Assembly (NCBI GenBank): GCA_036013505.1
Contig: CP107851.1
Location: 4,535,501 to 4,599,500, forward strand
Origin: Streptomyces sp. NBC_00510
Lineage (GTDB): Bacteria > Actinomycetota > Actinomycetes > Streptomycetales > Streptomycetaceae
Reading direction: 5' to 3'
DNA length: 64,000 nucleotides
The notes under the pieces are model-generated. The model searched no databases. It was not told the origin of the DNA and worked only from the letters and a program-made list of their open reading frames with translations. Position numbers and translations under genes: made by a program. Within the stretch, counting starts at the first letter, position 1; each line of letters starts with the position of its first letter. Of this stretch, positions 8,097 through 16,045 are shown piece by piece.

Positions 8097-8123
8097 GGGC
8101 CGGCGGCGGGCTGCCGCCGGCCC
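8097..8123 (-). terminator. Terminator hairpin after mqnA
   Basis: A perfect 11-bp inverted repeat (8097-8107/8113-8123, 5-nt loop) lies 6 nt beyond the mqnA stop codon on the minus strand. Confidence 0.65.
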
Positions 8124-8129
8124 TGCGGA

Positions 8130-9002
8130 TCAGCCCCCGGCGCCCAGCAGTTCGACGCGCGCCTGCGCCGGGAAGCCCACCCGGCGGGCGAACTCGGCGA
8201 TGCCGGTGAGCTGCTCGGGGCCGAGCGAGAAGTCCAGGGTGGTGAAGTAGCGCTGGAGGGTGCCGGCGTCGAAGGCCTCCCAGCGGGCGGCCTGTTCGGC
8301 GACCTTCTCCACCTCCTCCATGCTCAGGTCGCGGGAGGCGAGGAAGGCCTGGTGCACCTCGTGCACCACGGCGGGAAGGGCCTCCAGGTAGTCGCGGCGG
8401 GCGGCCCAGACGGCGAAGACGAAGGGCAGCCCGGTCCACTCCTTCCACATCAGCCCGAGGTCGTGGACCTCCAGGCCGAGCCGCGGCGCGTCGTGCAGCG
8501 AGGCGCGCAGCGCCGCGTCCCCGATCAGGACGGCCGCCTCGGCCTCCTGCATCATCAGCGAGAGGTCGGGCGGGCACGTGTAGTACTCGGGTTCGACCCC
8601 GTACTGCTCGGCGAGCAGCAGCTGGGCCAGGCGGACCGAGGTGCGGCTGGTGGAACCGAGGGCGACCCGGGAGCCGTCCAGCGCGCCCAGCGGCACTTGG
8701 CTCACGATCACGCAGGACATCACCGGCCCGTCGCAGCCGACGGCGATGTCCGGGAGCGCGATCAGCTCGTCGGCGTTCCGGAGGTACTCCATGAGGGTGA
8801 TCGGGCCGACGTCCAGGTCCCCGGAGACGAGCTGGGCGCTGAGCTTCTCGGGCGTGTCCTTGGTCAGCTCCAGGTCGAGCAGGGCACCCGTTCGGGCGAG
8901 CCCCCAGTAAAGGGGTACGCAGTTCAGGAACTGGATGTGCCCGACGCGGGGCCGGGCCCGGCGCACACCACCGGCGGAGGGAAGAGGCGCAGATTTGTCC
9001 AC
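8130..9002 (-). CDS. mqnA: Chorismate dehydratase
   Basis: 290 residues, type II periplasmic-binding-protein fold. Family landmarks are the N-terminal RVGHIQFLNCVPLYWGL, the DVGPITLMEYLRNA block, ALGSTSRTSVRLAQLLL and LIGDAALR. MqnA removes water from chorismate to give 3-[(1-carboxyvinyl)oxy]benzoate, the first step of the futalosine pathway, in the cytoplasm. The GTG at 9002 has no Shine-Dalgarno sequence. A TAGCCT hexamer ends about 6 nt before it, so a leaderless mRNA is plausible; a GTG 12 codons later is the alternative. It is divergent from the cold-shock gene. Confidence 0.94.
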   Translation of the reverse strand: MDKSAPLPSAGGVRRARPRVGHIQFLNCVPLYWGLARTGALLDLELTKDTPEKLSAQLVSGDLDVGPITLMEYLRNADELIALPDIAVGCDGPVMSCVIVSQVPLGALDGSRVALGSTSRTSVRLAQLLLAEQYGVEPEYYTCPPDLSLMMQEAEAAVLIGDAALRASLHDAPRLGLEVHDLGLMWKEWTGLPFVFAVWAARRDYLEALPAVVHEVHQAFLASRDLSMEEVEKVAEQAARWEAFDAGTLQRYFTTLDFSLGPEQLTGIAEFARRVGFPAQARVELLGAGG

Positions 9003-9162
9003 ATCAGGAGGCTAGACCCCCGCCCCCGGGATCTTGCGGCGGGTACCGGCCTCCCACGCCGGGCCGTCGCAGTCCGGCACCTCGTCCACGCCGCGTTCGC
9101 GCGTCCCGCGGCACGGCTGAAAACCGATCTTGTCGCTCTTCCCCGCCGCAGATGCTCCGTGC

Positions 9163-9308
9163 TACTGTCGTCGCAAGTTGCAGTTTGGTTTCCCTTGCAG
9201 TACAGAGCCTGCGGAGCATGTGACCGCGGGCTTTTGTAGTTTTCAGACTTCTTGCAGTGCGCAGGGCAGGTTCTGGAGCAGGGCAACCCTTTGGCCCAAG
9301 GAGGGCTT
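9163..9308 (+). promoter_or_regulatory. Promoter region and long 5' leader of the cold-shock gene
   Basis: TACTGT at 9163-9168 is a plausible -10 hexamer; no good -35 is seen. About 140 nt follow before the ATG. They are less G+C-rich than the surroundings and contain short repeats (GCAAGTTGCAG, TTGCAGT twice, GGGCTTTTGTAG). A long structured leader is a usual feature of csp genes and often gives temperature-dependent translation; this role is inferred here. AAGGAGGG at 9298-9305 is the ribosome-binding site. I see no gene in 9003-9308. Confidence 0.5.
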
Positions 9309-9512
9309 ATGGCTACCGGAACCGTCAAGTGGTTCAACGCCGAGAAGGGCTTCGGCTTCATCGCCCAGGACGGCGGCGGCCCCGATGTCTTCGTCCACTA
9401 CTCGGCGATCAACGCCTCCGGCTTCCGTTCGCTGGAGGAGAACCAGGCGGTGACCTTCGACGTCACGCAGGGTCCGAAGGGCCCGCAGGCCGAGAACGTC
9501 TCCCCCGCCTGA
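9309..9512 (+). CDS. Cold-shock protein, CspA family
   Basis: 67 residues, the standard length. Single CSD beta-barrel with RNP1 KGFGFI and RNP2 VFVHY, starting TVKWFNAEKGFGFI. It binds single-stranded nucleic acid and acts as an RNA chaperone. A near-perfect ribosome-binding site lies 4-11 nt before the ATG. It has a long leader and its own strong terminator, so it is monocistronic. In streptomycetes a csp gene next to mqnA is a common arrangement. Confidence 0.96.
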   Translation: MATGTVKWFNAEKGFGFIAQDGGGPDVFVHYSAINASGFRSLEENQAVTFDVTQGPKGPQAENVSPA

Positions 9513-9550
9513 TCGCGGACTGACACGTCGCACCCAACGAGCAGTACCCA

Positions 9551-9588
9551 AGGAGCCCCGCACGGTCGTGCGGGGCTCCTGCCTTTGC
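9551..9588 (+). terminator. Terminator of the cold-shock gene
   Basis: A perfect 13-bp stem (9551-9563/9568-9580) with a 4-nt loop is followed by GCCTTTG, 38 nt after the csp stop. Confidence 0.88.
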
Positions 9589-9598
9589 AGGGCCCCGG

Positions 9599-9843
9599 TC
9601 AGAACGCGGCGCAAAGCACCTCGATCTCCTGTGCGAATTCGGCGGCGACGACCGCCCGGCGCGGTTTCCTGGACGCGGTGGGATGCCCCGACCGCTGAAT
9701 TCGACGGGGAGCACGGCGAAACGGCCCAGGGACTCGGCACGGTAAACGGTGGAATGCGCGTCGTCCACGGCCGAGTGGAGGTCGACCGGCAGTTCCGCGT
9801 CGGAGACCAGGGCGCCCGGTCGGGCCCCGGCCCTGTGACGCAT
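9599..9843 (-). pseudogene. Small conserved-looking protein interrupted by a frameshift
   Basis: From an ATG at 9843 (GGAAG site 5 nt upstream) one frame reads ALVSDAELPVDLHSAVDD, then YRAESLGRFAVLPVEF, with strong G/C bias at third positions. Near 9690-9705 the bias moves to another frame, which reads RRAVVAAEFAQEIEVLCAAF and stops at 9599, just before the csp terminator. Staying in the first frame would run through the terminator and the antisense of csp. The total of 245 nt is one base short of a multiple of three. The repaired product would be about 81 residues with no domain I recognise. Either a sequencing indel or a real one-base deletion explains this. Confidence 0.6.
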
Positions 9844-9868
9844 CCGCTTCCGGCGCTCACGCCGGGGC

Positions 9869-9885
9869 TGTTACTTTCGGTAACA
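9869..9885. promoter_or_regulatory. Inverted repeat in a divergent promoter region
   Basis: TGTTAC at 9869-9874 and GTAACA at 9880-9885 form a perfect 6-bp inverted repeat with a 5-nt spacer, between the frameshifted minus gene and the MaoC gene. The size fits a TetR-type operator. No regulator gene is adjacent. Confidence 0.5.
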
Positions 9886-9940
9886 TCACGTGTGGGTAGA
9901 CCACCCACCGACCGCCCACCGACCCGCGCGGGAACCCACG

Positions 9941-10960
9941 ATGCCCCTGCTCCTCACCTTCGCCCGAGGCGTACTGACCGGCCTCGGCAAGCACCCGGCC
10001 GCCGACGCGCCGCTGCCCGCCGGTCACATGACCGCGCCGGACGTCCGGGTGGACCCCCGGCGGCTCGCCGCGTACGCCGAGGTGTGCGGCTTCCCCCCTG
10101 CGGAACGGCTCCCGCTGACCTACCCGCACGTCCTCGGCTTCCCGCTCGCCGCCCGGCTGATGGCCCGGCGGAGCTTCCCGCTGCCGTTGCTCGGCCTCGT
10201 GCACACGTGGATCGAGATCGTCCAGCGGCGCCCGCTGCTGCCCGGCGACCGCCCCGACATCACCGTGCACGCCGATCAGTTGCGCGTCCACCGGCGCGGC
10301 GTGGAGGTCGTGCTCGTCACCGAGGCGTCCGTCGGCGGGGAGGTCGTCTGGCGCGACCGCAGCGGCTACCTCGCGCGGACCCGCGCGGGCGGTACGGGAG
10401 GCGGGGCCCCGGTCGGCGGCGGCACCGCGGCCGCCGAGGGGGCGGAACTGCCCGCCGTGGCGCAGTGGCGGCTCCCCGCCGGCCTCGGGCGCCGGCACGC
10501 CGCCGTGTCGGGTGACTGGAACCCGATCCACGTCCATCCGCTGACCGCGCGGCCGCTCGGCTTCCCCCGCGCCATCGCCCACGGGATGTGGACCGTCGCG
10601 CGCTGCGCCGCCGAGGCCGTGCCCGAGGACGCCGAAACGGTCACCCTGCGGGCCGAGTTCAAGGCCCCCGTCCTGCTGCCCGCCACCGTCACCTACGCGG
10701 CCTCGGCCCCGGACCCCTCCCGGCCGGGCAAGGGAAGGAGCTTCGTCGTCCGCTCCGGGGACCGGATCCATCTCACCGGGACCGTCGGACCCTGGGGTCC
10801 AGGCGCGGGCGAGCGGGGCGGCGGTGTCCTCGGGCCCGGGACGGACGCCGAAGGCGCCGGACGCGCCGTTGGCCGGTCGGCCGGGGACTCCGCGGCCAGG
10901 AGCCCCTCGCGCAGGGCGTCCGCCTCGGCCGCGAAGGGCTCGCCGGCGGTGCGCGCCTGA
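9941..10960 (+). CDS. MaoC-family (R)-specific acyl-dehydratase-like protein
   Basis: 339 residues. A double hot-dog arrangement is seen: an N-terminal half with LTYPHVLGFPLAARLMARRSF and a C-terminal half with the hydratase signature SGDWNPIHVHP, then FPRAIAHGMWT. Asp and His of that motif are the expected catalytic pair for hydration of trans-2-enoyl thioesters. It resembles mycobacterial HtdX/HtdZ-type proteins of fatty-acid synthesis or turnover. The last 55 residues after GTVGPWG are a low-complexity Gly/Ala/Arg/Ser tail unlike the family. The tail may be real or may follow a change of frame. ATG 9941 is chosen as the start of family similarity; its ribosome-binding site is weak. Confidence 0.82.
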   Translation: MPLLLTFARGVLTGLGKHPAADAPLPAGHMTAPDVRVDPRRLAAYAEVCGFPPAERLPLTYPHVLGFPLAARLMARRSFPLPLLGLVHTWIEIVQRRPLLPGDRPDITVHADQLRVHRRGVEVVLVTEASVGGEVVWRDRSGYLARTRAGGTGGGAPVGGGTAAAEGAELPAVAQWRLPAGLGRRHAAVSGDWNPIHVHPLTARPLGFPRAIAHGMWTVARCAAEAVPEDAETVTLRAEFKAPVLLPATVTYAASAPDPSRPGKGRSFVVRSGDRIHLTGTVGPWGPGAGERGGGVLGPGTDAEGAGRAVGRSAGDSAARSPSRRASASAAKGSPAVRA

Positions 10961-11020
10961 CGGTGGAGGACGGCTCAGCCGTCGGGGTGGCCGGCGGTGT
11001 GCGTCCCGGCCTCCGGTGTG

Positions 11021-11353
11021 TCAGCCGCGCTGCGCCGCCGCACGCGAGGCGTCGTCCGCCTCGTCCTCCTGGGAGGCGCTGGCGGCGAGGTTGGCCTTCG
11101 TGCGCTCCACGCGCTCGGCGACCTGCACGGAGGCCTCCTCGCGCACCCCGCGCAGCACGACGAAGCTGAGCGGCGCGCTGATCACCAGCGCGAGCAGCAT
11201 CACCCACAGCAGGTTGGAGTCGCCGAGGCCGGCGGGCAGCACGTGGACGTAGACCAGGCCCCAGATCGCCAGGAAGCAGGCCGCGAACAGGCCGAGACGC
11301 ATCAGGGAGTAGCGCAGCATGGGGCTCGGCTTCCAGCTCACGGTCGTAGCCAC
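11021..11353 (-). CDS. DUF4229 membrane protein
   Basis: 110 residues. Two transmembrane segments (about 18-38 and 46-66) are followed by a charged, Ala/Glu-rich cytoplasmic tail that looks helical (VREEASVQVAERVERTKANL). The N-terminal SPMLRYSLMRLGLF is typical of actinobacterial DUF4229 proteins, whose function is unknown. This gene is regularly found near mqnE in streptomycetes, so a link with respiratory membrane functions is possible but unproven. Confidence 0.85.
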   Translation of the reverse strand: MATTVSWKPSPMLRYSLMRLGLFAACFLAIWGLVYVHVLPAGLGDSNLLWVMLLALVISAPLSFVVLRGVREEASVQVAERVERTKANLAASASQEDEADDASRAAAQRG

Positions 11354-11428
11354 TTCCTTCGTTCCCTCGTTCCGGCCTGCGGGAGGTACCGGACGTACCC
11401 GTATCAGTGAAGCACGGGCCCGGAAGGG

Positions 11429-11947
11429 TCAGGTCAGCGGGAGCCACATCGTGATGTCGTCACGGTCGTCACCTGCGGCGACGCGTATCGCCGCAGGGAC
11501 ACGCCCGACCTCCTTGTAGCCGGCCGAGGCGTAGAAGCGCTCCAGACCCATGCCGCCGCGGCAGGTGAGCTTCAGCCCCTCCAGTCCGAGGTCGCGGGCG
11601 GACCGCTCCGCGGCCTGCAGCAACTCCGCGCCGTTCCCGCGGCCCTGCAGGGACGGGTCGACCATCACGGTGTACAGCCAGGCCCAGTGCCTCATCAGGC
11701 GGTGGGTGTTGAAGGTGAGGAAGGTCGAGGCGGCCAGCCGGTCGCCGTCGAAACCGGCGACCATGTGCGCCCTGCCCCCGGACAGTGCCGCGTAGTGCCG
11801 TTCCGCCTCGAGGGCCACGTCGGCCCGGGCCACGGGCGCGACGAAGCCGACGGCGCCGCCCGCGTTGGAGACGTCGGTCCACAGGGAGACGAGCTGTTCC
11901 CGCAGTTCGGGGGTGAGCTCGGGGTCGAGGGTGAAGCGCAGTGCCAT
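11429..11947 (-). CDS. GNAT-family N-acetyltransferase
   Basis: 172 residues, one GNAT domain. The acetyl-CoA motif is VDPSLQGRGNGAELL, preceded by a WLYTVMV strand and followed by LEGLKLTCRGGMGLERFYASAGYKEVG in two pieces, as in the family. The ATG at 11947 is chosen; an earlier in-frame GTG adds only 10 poor residues. There is no Shine-Dalgarno sequence. TAGGGT ends 7 nt before the ATG, so the transcript may be leaderless. The substrate is unknown. Confidence 0.88.
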   Translation of the reverse strand: MALRFTLDPELTPELREQLVSLWTDVSNAGGAVGFVAPVARADVALEAERHYAALSGGRAHMVAGFDGDRLAASTFLTFNTHRLMRHWAWLYTVMVDPSLQGRGNGAELLQAAERSARDLGLEGLKLTCRGGMGLERFYASAGYKEVGRVPAAIRVAAGDDRDDITMWLPLT

Positions 11948-12070
11948 GGCGCACACCCTAGGCATCGAGGCTGACACCGATCGACGGGCGTCCGGCCGCC
12001 GGACGACGTCAGGGTGAAGGGGAGGCCTCGAAGCCCCCGCGTGAGTTCCGGGGGCCGGGAAATGTGCGCT

Positions 12071-12102
12071 GGGCGTGCGCCGTCGCGCGACGGCGCACGC
12101 CC
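12071..12102 (-). terminator. Terminator hairpin after mqnE
   Basis: A perfect 15-bp inverted repeat (12071-12085/12088-12102) lies 4 nt beyond the mqnE stop. A second, smaller hairpin (12033-12039/12049-12055) follows on the minus strand. Confidence 0.8.
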
Positions 12103-12106
12103 GGGC

Positions 12107-13270
12107 TCACAGACGCATCGGCTGCGGCGACTCGCGGCGCGCCGCGTCGGGACCCGGGTACTCGCGGATGATCTCGTACCGGGTGTTGCGCTCCACCGGA
12201 CGGAAGCCCGCGTCCTGGATGAGCTCCAGCAGGTCGTCGCGGGTGAGCTTGTTGGGCGTCCCGTAGTTGTCGGCGTCGTGCGTGATCTTGTACTCGACGA
12301 CCGAGCCGTCCATGTCGTCCGCGCCGTGCTGCAGCGCGAGCTGGGCGGTCTGCACGCCGTGCATGACCCAGAACACCTTCACGTGCGGCACGTTGTCGAA
12401 CAGCAGCCGGGAGACCGCGAAGGTCTTCAGCGCCTCGGCGCCGCTGGCCATCGTGGTGCGCGCCTGGAGGGTGTTGCGGACCTTGCCGTCCTTCAGGTCC
12501 ACGAAGTCGTGCTGGTAGCGCAGCGGGATGAAGACCTGGAAGCCGCCCGTCTCGTCCTGCAGCTCGCGCAGCCGCAGCACGTGGTCCACCCGGTGCCGGG
12601 GCTCCTCGATGTGCCCGTACAGCATGGTGCACGGGGTCTTGAGGCCCTTCTCGTGCGCCAGCCGGTGGATGCGCGACCAGTCCTCCCAGTGGGTGCGGTG
12701 GTCGACGATGTGCTGCCGCACCTCCCAGTCGAAGATCTCGGCGCCGCCGCCGGTCAGCGACTCCAGGCCCGCCTCGATGAGCTCGTCCAGGATCTCGCTC
12801 GCGCTCATCCCGGAGATCGTCTCGAAGTGGTGGATCTCGGTGGCGGTGAAGGCCTTCAGGGAGACGTCCGGCAGCGCCTCCTTGAGCGCCTTCAGCGAGC
12901 GCGGGTAGTAGCGCCACGGCAGCGTCGGGTGGAGGCCGTTGACGATGTGGAGCTCGGTGAGGTTCTCGCCCTCCATCTCCTTCGCCAGCCGGACGGCCTC
13001 CTCGATGCGCATCGTGTAGGCGTCCTTCTCCCCCGGCTTGCGCTGGAAGGAGCAGTACGCGCAGGAGGCGGTGCAGACGTTGGTCATGTTGAGGTGACGG
13101 TTGACGTTGAAGTGGACGACGTCACCGTTCTTCCGCGTCCGCACGTGGTGGGCGAGACCGCCCAGCCAGGCCAGATCGTCGGACTCGTAGAGGGCGATGC
13201 CGTCCTCGCGGGTCAGCCGCTCACCCGCGTAGACCTTCTCCTCCAGCTCGCGCTTGAGCCCCGCGTCCAT
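12107..13270 (-). CDS. mqnE: Aminofutalosine synthase
   Basis: 387 residues, the usual length. The radical-SAM motif is CTASCAYC at 66-73, followed by YTMRIEEAVRLAKEM, ELHIVNGLHPTLPW and GGGAEIFDWEVRQ, all characteristic. MqnE joins the MqnA product to SAM-derived adenosine and rearranges it to 6-amino-6-deoxyfutalosine. The ATG at 13270 has GAGGCGG at good distance; upstream codons are not family-like. It lies 47 nt downstream of an Lrp-type regulator gene and is followed by a strong terminator. Confidence 0.96.
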   Translation of the reverse strand: MDAGLKRELEEKVYAGERLTREDGIALYESDDLAWLGGLAHHVRTRKNGDVVHFNVNRHLNMTNVCTASCAYCSFQRKPGEKDAYTMRIEEAVRLAKEMEGENLTELHIVNGLHPTLPWRYYPRSLKALKEALPDVSLKAFTATEIHHFETISGMSASEILDELIEAGLESLTGGGAEIFDWEVRQHIVDHRTHWEDWSRIHRLAHEKGLKTPCTMLYGHIEEPRHRVDHVLRLRELQDETGGFQVFIPLRYQHDFVDLKDGKVRNTLQARTTMASGAEALKTFAVSRLLFDNVPHVKVFWVMHGVQTAQLALQHGADDMDGSVVEYKITHDADNYGTPNKLTRDDLLELIQDAGFRPVERNTRYEIIREYPGPDAARRESPQPMRL

Positions 13271-13317
13271 CGCCCGCCTCGCCTTCACCATCCGTAATCG
13301 ACCGTCCGACCTTACGC

Positions 13318-13773
13318 CTAGATGCTCTCGGGAAGTTCCCCGACCCGGTTCTCCCACTTCGTGGAGAGCACGATGGTGGTGCGGGTCCGGGCGACGCCCT
13401 TGGTGCCGGACAGCCGGCGGATGGTGTGCTCCAGGCCGTCCACGTCGGGGACGCGCACCTTGAGCATGTACGAGTCGTCGCCGGCGATGAACCAGCAGTC
13501 CTCGATCTCGTCCAGGTCGCGCAGCCGGGTCGCCACGTCCTCGTGGTCGGCGGCGTCGCTGAGCTGCAGGCCCACCAGCGCGGTGACCCCCAGGCCGAGC
13601 GCCGCGGGGCGGATCGTGGCGCGGTAGCCGGTGATGACACCGGCCTGCTCCAGCCGGTTGATCCGGTCGGTGACGCTCGGTCCGGACAGGCCCACCAGCC
13701 GGCCCAGCTCGGCGTACGAGGCCCGGCCGTTCTCACGGAGGGCCTGGATGAGCTGCCTGTCCACCGCGTCCAT
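13318..13773 (-). CDS. Lrp/AsnC-family transcriptional regulator
   Basis: 151 residues. The N-terminal helix-turn-helix (SYAELGRLVGLSGPSVTDRI, 25-44) is followed by an RAM ligand-binding domain (VTALVGLQLSDAADHEDVAT, then CWFIAGDDSYMLKVRV). Such proteins bind amino acids and regulate nearby genes. The ATG at 13773 has AAGGGG 9 nt upstream; an ATG six codons earlier (13791) lacks a site. It sits between ubiX and mqnE on the same strand, the conserved streptomycete position, so it may regulate this menaquinone block. Confidence 0.93.
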   Translation of the reverse strand: MDAVDRQLIQALRENGRASYAELGRLVGLSGPSVTDRINRLEQAGVITGYRATIRPAALGLGVTALVGLQLSDAADHEDVATRLRDLDEIEDCWFIAGDDSYMLKVRVPDVDGLEHTIRRLSGTKGVARTRTTIVLSTKWENRVGELPESI

Positions 13774-13854
13774 CAGACTGGACCCCTTCATTCGTGCCGC
13801 GACTGCGCTGTCAGGACAAGAATCTAAGGCATGAACGGGGATGTGCCCTGCGCA

Positions 13855-14544
13855 TCAATCCGCGGCAGCCCCGTCGACCCCGGCCCCGGCGGCCCCCAGC
13901 TCGCCCTCCCAGCGGCGGTACAGCTTGTGCGGCACCCGTACGGCGTCCAGCGCGCGGCCGGCGACGAAGTCGACCAGGTCCTGGATGTCCCTGGCCCCGG
14001 CGTAGAAGGCGGGCGAGGCCGGCAGCACCACGGCGCCCGCCTCGTCCAGCGCGACCAGGTGCCTCAGGGTCTGCCCGCCCAGCGGCGTCTCCCGTACCGC
14101 GACCACCAGCGGCCGGCGCTCCTTCAGGGTGACGCTCGCCACCCGCTGCAGCAGGTCCTTGGAGAGCCCGAGGGCGACGCCCGCCACGCAGGCGGTGCTC
14201 GCCGGCACGATCAGCATCCCCTTGACCGGGTACGAACCCGAGCTCGGCCCGGCCGCGAGGTCCCCGGCGGACCAGTGGCGCACCCGGCTCAGATCGGTCT
14301 CGAACCGGTCCGGGGTGCCGTCCGCGCCGCGGGCCAGCCAGCGGGCCAGGTCCTCGCGCCAGTGGGCGTCCCGGAAAGGCGACCCGGTCTCGTCCAGGAC
14401 GGTGAGCCGGGCGGCCCGGCTGACCACCAGGTCCACCGCCTCGCCGGCGTGCAGCAGCGCCCGCAGCACCGCCGCGGCGTACGGCGTCCCGGAAGCCCCG
14501 GAGACCCCGACCACCCACGGTGTCCCGCGTTCGCTGTCGTCCAT
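13855..14544 (-). CDS. ubiX: UbiX-family flavin prenyltransferase
   Basis: 229 residues, slightly longer than usual because of a 15-residue C-terminal Ala/Gly tail. The FMN-binding start is VVGVSGASGTPYAAAVL. VPASTACVAGVALGLSKDLLQRVASV, in two halves, and PASPAFYAGARDIQDLVDFVAGR match UbiX. It makes prenylated FMN, the cofactor of UbiD-type decarboxylases. The partner decarboxylase gene lies at 16966-18417. There is no Shine-Dalgarno sequence. TAGGCT ends 7 nt before the ATG, so the mRNA may be leaderless. Confidence 0.92.
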   Translation of the reverse strand: MDDSERGTPWVVGVSGASGTPYAAAVLRALLHAGEAVDLVVSRAARLTVLDETGSPFRDAHWREDLARWLARGADGTPDRFETDLSRVRHWSAGDLAAGPSSGSYPVKGMLIVPASTACVAGVALGLSKDLLQRVASVTLKERRPLVVAVRETPLGGQTLRHLVALDEAGAVVLPASPAFYAGARDIQDLVDFVAGRALDAVRVPHKLYRRWEGELGAAGAGVDGAAAD

Positions 14545-14704
14545 GCCGCGAGCCTATCCGGCCACCCGTGGCACGACCCCGGCCGGTCCGGCTGGGCGGA
14601 ATGGACGAGTGGGCCCGGGAACCGCCGCGGATGCCGTCGTCGTTGTCTACCGTGAGGGGAGCCCGGCCGGACCGGCGGGCGGTCCACCACCACGAGGGGG
14701 GCCT

Positions 14705-15343
14705 GTGGCGTACGAACCCATCGCCGGCCATGACGCCGGTGACGCCCGGCGGCGTGTCCGGGGCGACGCCGCTCCGGGAGAGCGGGCGAAGACGGCCGCG
14801 GCGATCATGTTCATCTGGGTGGGGCTGCTCTGGCTGATCGAGTGCGTGGACGTGATGACCCATCACGCGCTCGACACCTTCGGGATCGTGCCGCGGCAGA
14901 TCGGCGAACTGCGCGACATCATCCCCGCCGCGTTCATCCACTTCGGCTTCGACCACGTCGCCGCCAACAGCCTGCCGCTGCTGGTGCTGGGCTTCCTCGC
15001 GGCGCTGCGCGGCACGACCCGCCTGCTGAGCGTGGTGTTCGTCATCGTCATGGCGAGCGGCGGCGGGGTCTGGCTGGTGGCGCCGCCGCACACCAACACC
15101 GCCGGCGCCTCCGGCGTCGTCTTCGGCCTGTTCGGGTACCTGCTGGTGCGCGGCTTCGTCGACCGGCGCCTCATCGACATCGCGGTCGGGCTGGTCGTCG
15201 CGGTGGCGTACGGCTCGATCCTGTGGGGTGTCCTGCCGACCGCGCAGGGGGTCTCCTGGCAGGGCCACCTCTTCGGCCTCCTCGGCGGCGTCGTGGGCGC
15301 CTTCCTCTTCCGGGACCGCCCCGCCGACGGGCTGATCAGATGA
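14705..15343 (+). CDS. Rhomboid-family intramembrane serine protease
   Basis: 212 residues with six predicted membrane segments. Catalytic residues are visible: Ser 136 in GASG, His 188 in WQGHLFG, and an HxxxN oxyanion motif (H84-N88). It cleaves membrane proteins within the bilayer. The GTG at 14705 has a strong GAGGGGG site; the longer upstream frame is antisense to ubiX. Substrates are unknown. The DUF4870 gene follows 42 nt downstream. Confidence 0.9.
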   Translation: MAYEPIAGHDAGDARRRVRGDAAPGERAKTAAAIMFIWVGLLWLIECVDVMTHHALDTFGIVPRQIGELRDIIPAAFIHFGFDHVAANSLPLLVLGFLAALRGTTRLLSVVFVIVMASGGGVWLVAPPHTNTAGASGVVFGLFGYLLVRGFVDRRLIDIAVGLVVAVAYGSILWGVLPTAQGVSWQGHLFGLLGGVVGAFLFRDRPADGLIR

Positions 15344-15385
15344 GGCCGTAGGATCCGGGGACCAAACGACGGGGGGCGGTTCTCC

Positions 15386-16015
15386 ATGACCGATTTCAGC
15401 AAGCACGACGACGTACCGCCGCGGGACACCGTGCCGCCCGTGCCACCGCAGCCGGGTCCGGCGCAGGGGCCCCACGCCATGCCGTCGCCGCCCCCGCCGT
15501 ACCCGCCGCCCGCACCGCCGCAGCCCCCGTACGGCTACGGCTACGGCCACGCCCAGGGGCCGCTGCCGTTCCCGCCCCCACCGCTGCGGCCGCCCACCAC
15601 ACCGGCCATGTGGGCCCACCTGGGCGCGCTCCTCACCGTGGTGGCGGGCAGCAGCATGTGCTGCCTGGGCTGGGCGCTGGCCTGGGTGACCCCGCTGGTC
15701 ATCCGCTCCAACGAGCGCAACAAGCACGACCCCTTCATCCGGCACCACGCCGCGCAGGGGATCAACTACGGCATCACCGCGGCCATCGCGGGCCTCCTGG
15801 GCATCGTCGGCTACGTCGGCGGCATCGCCTCCGTGGCCGCGTACGACCACGGCGGACCGGTCTGGCTGCCCTTCGTGGCCTTCGGCCTGATGGCCCTGGC
15901 CGCGCTGCACCTCCTGACCGGGGTGATCTTCTGCATCATCGGCAGCACCAAGGCCAACGGCGGCCAGTGGTGGAGCTACCCGAAGTTCGTCGCCCTGCCG
16001 TTCGTGCGCCGCTGA
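15386..16015 (+). CDS. DUF4870 membrane protein with proline-rich N-terminus
   Basis: 209 residues. The first 75 residues are Pro/Tyr/Gly-rich (PPPPYPPPAPPQPPYGYGYG) and probably disordered. Three or four membrane segments follow (80-105, 128-150, 158-195), with the DUF4870 hallmark NKHDPFIRHHAAQGINY between the first two. The function of the family is unknown; in streptomycetes it is often encoded near the menaquinone prenyltransferase. The gene ends in a hairpin shared with the convergent mqnP. Confidence 0.88.
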   Translation: MTDFSKHDDVPPRDTVPPVPPQPGPAQGPHAMPSPPPPYPPPAPPQPPYGYGYGHAQGPLPFPPPPLRPPTTPAMWAHLGALLTVVAGSSMCCLGWALAWVTPLVIRSNERNKHDPFIRHHAAQGINYGITAAIAGLLGIVGYVGGIASVAAYDHGGPVWLPFVAFGLMALAALHLLTGVIFCIIGSTKANGGQWWSYPKFVALPFVRR

Positions 16016-16035
16016 CCCGGCGCGACCGCGCCGGG
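16016..16035. terminator. Hairpin between convergent genes
   Basis: CCCGGCGC (16016-16023) and GCGCCGGG (16028-16035) with a 4-nt loop directly follow the stop at 16015 and precede the mqnP stop at 16046. It is probably bidirectional. Confidence 0.6.
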
Positions 16036-16045
16036 CGCGGGGGCG

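Noticed and set aside
9243..9908. Minus-strand ORF of 221 codons across the cold-shock gene
   Set aside because: It runs antisense through csp and its terminator; only 9599-9843 shows coding bias, and in other frames.
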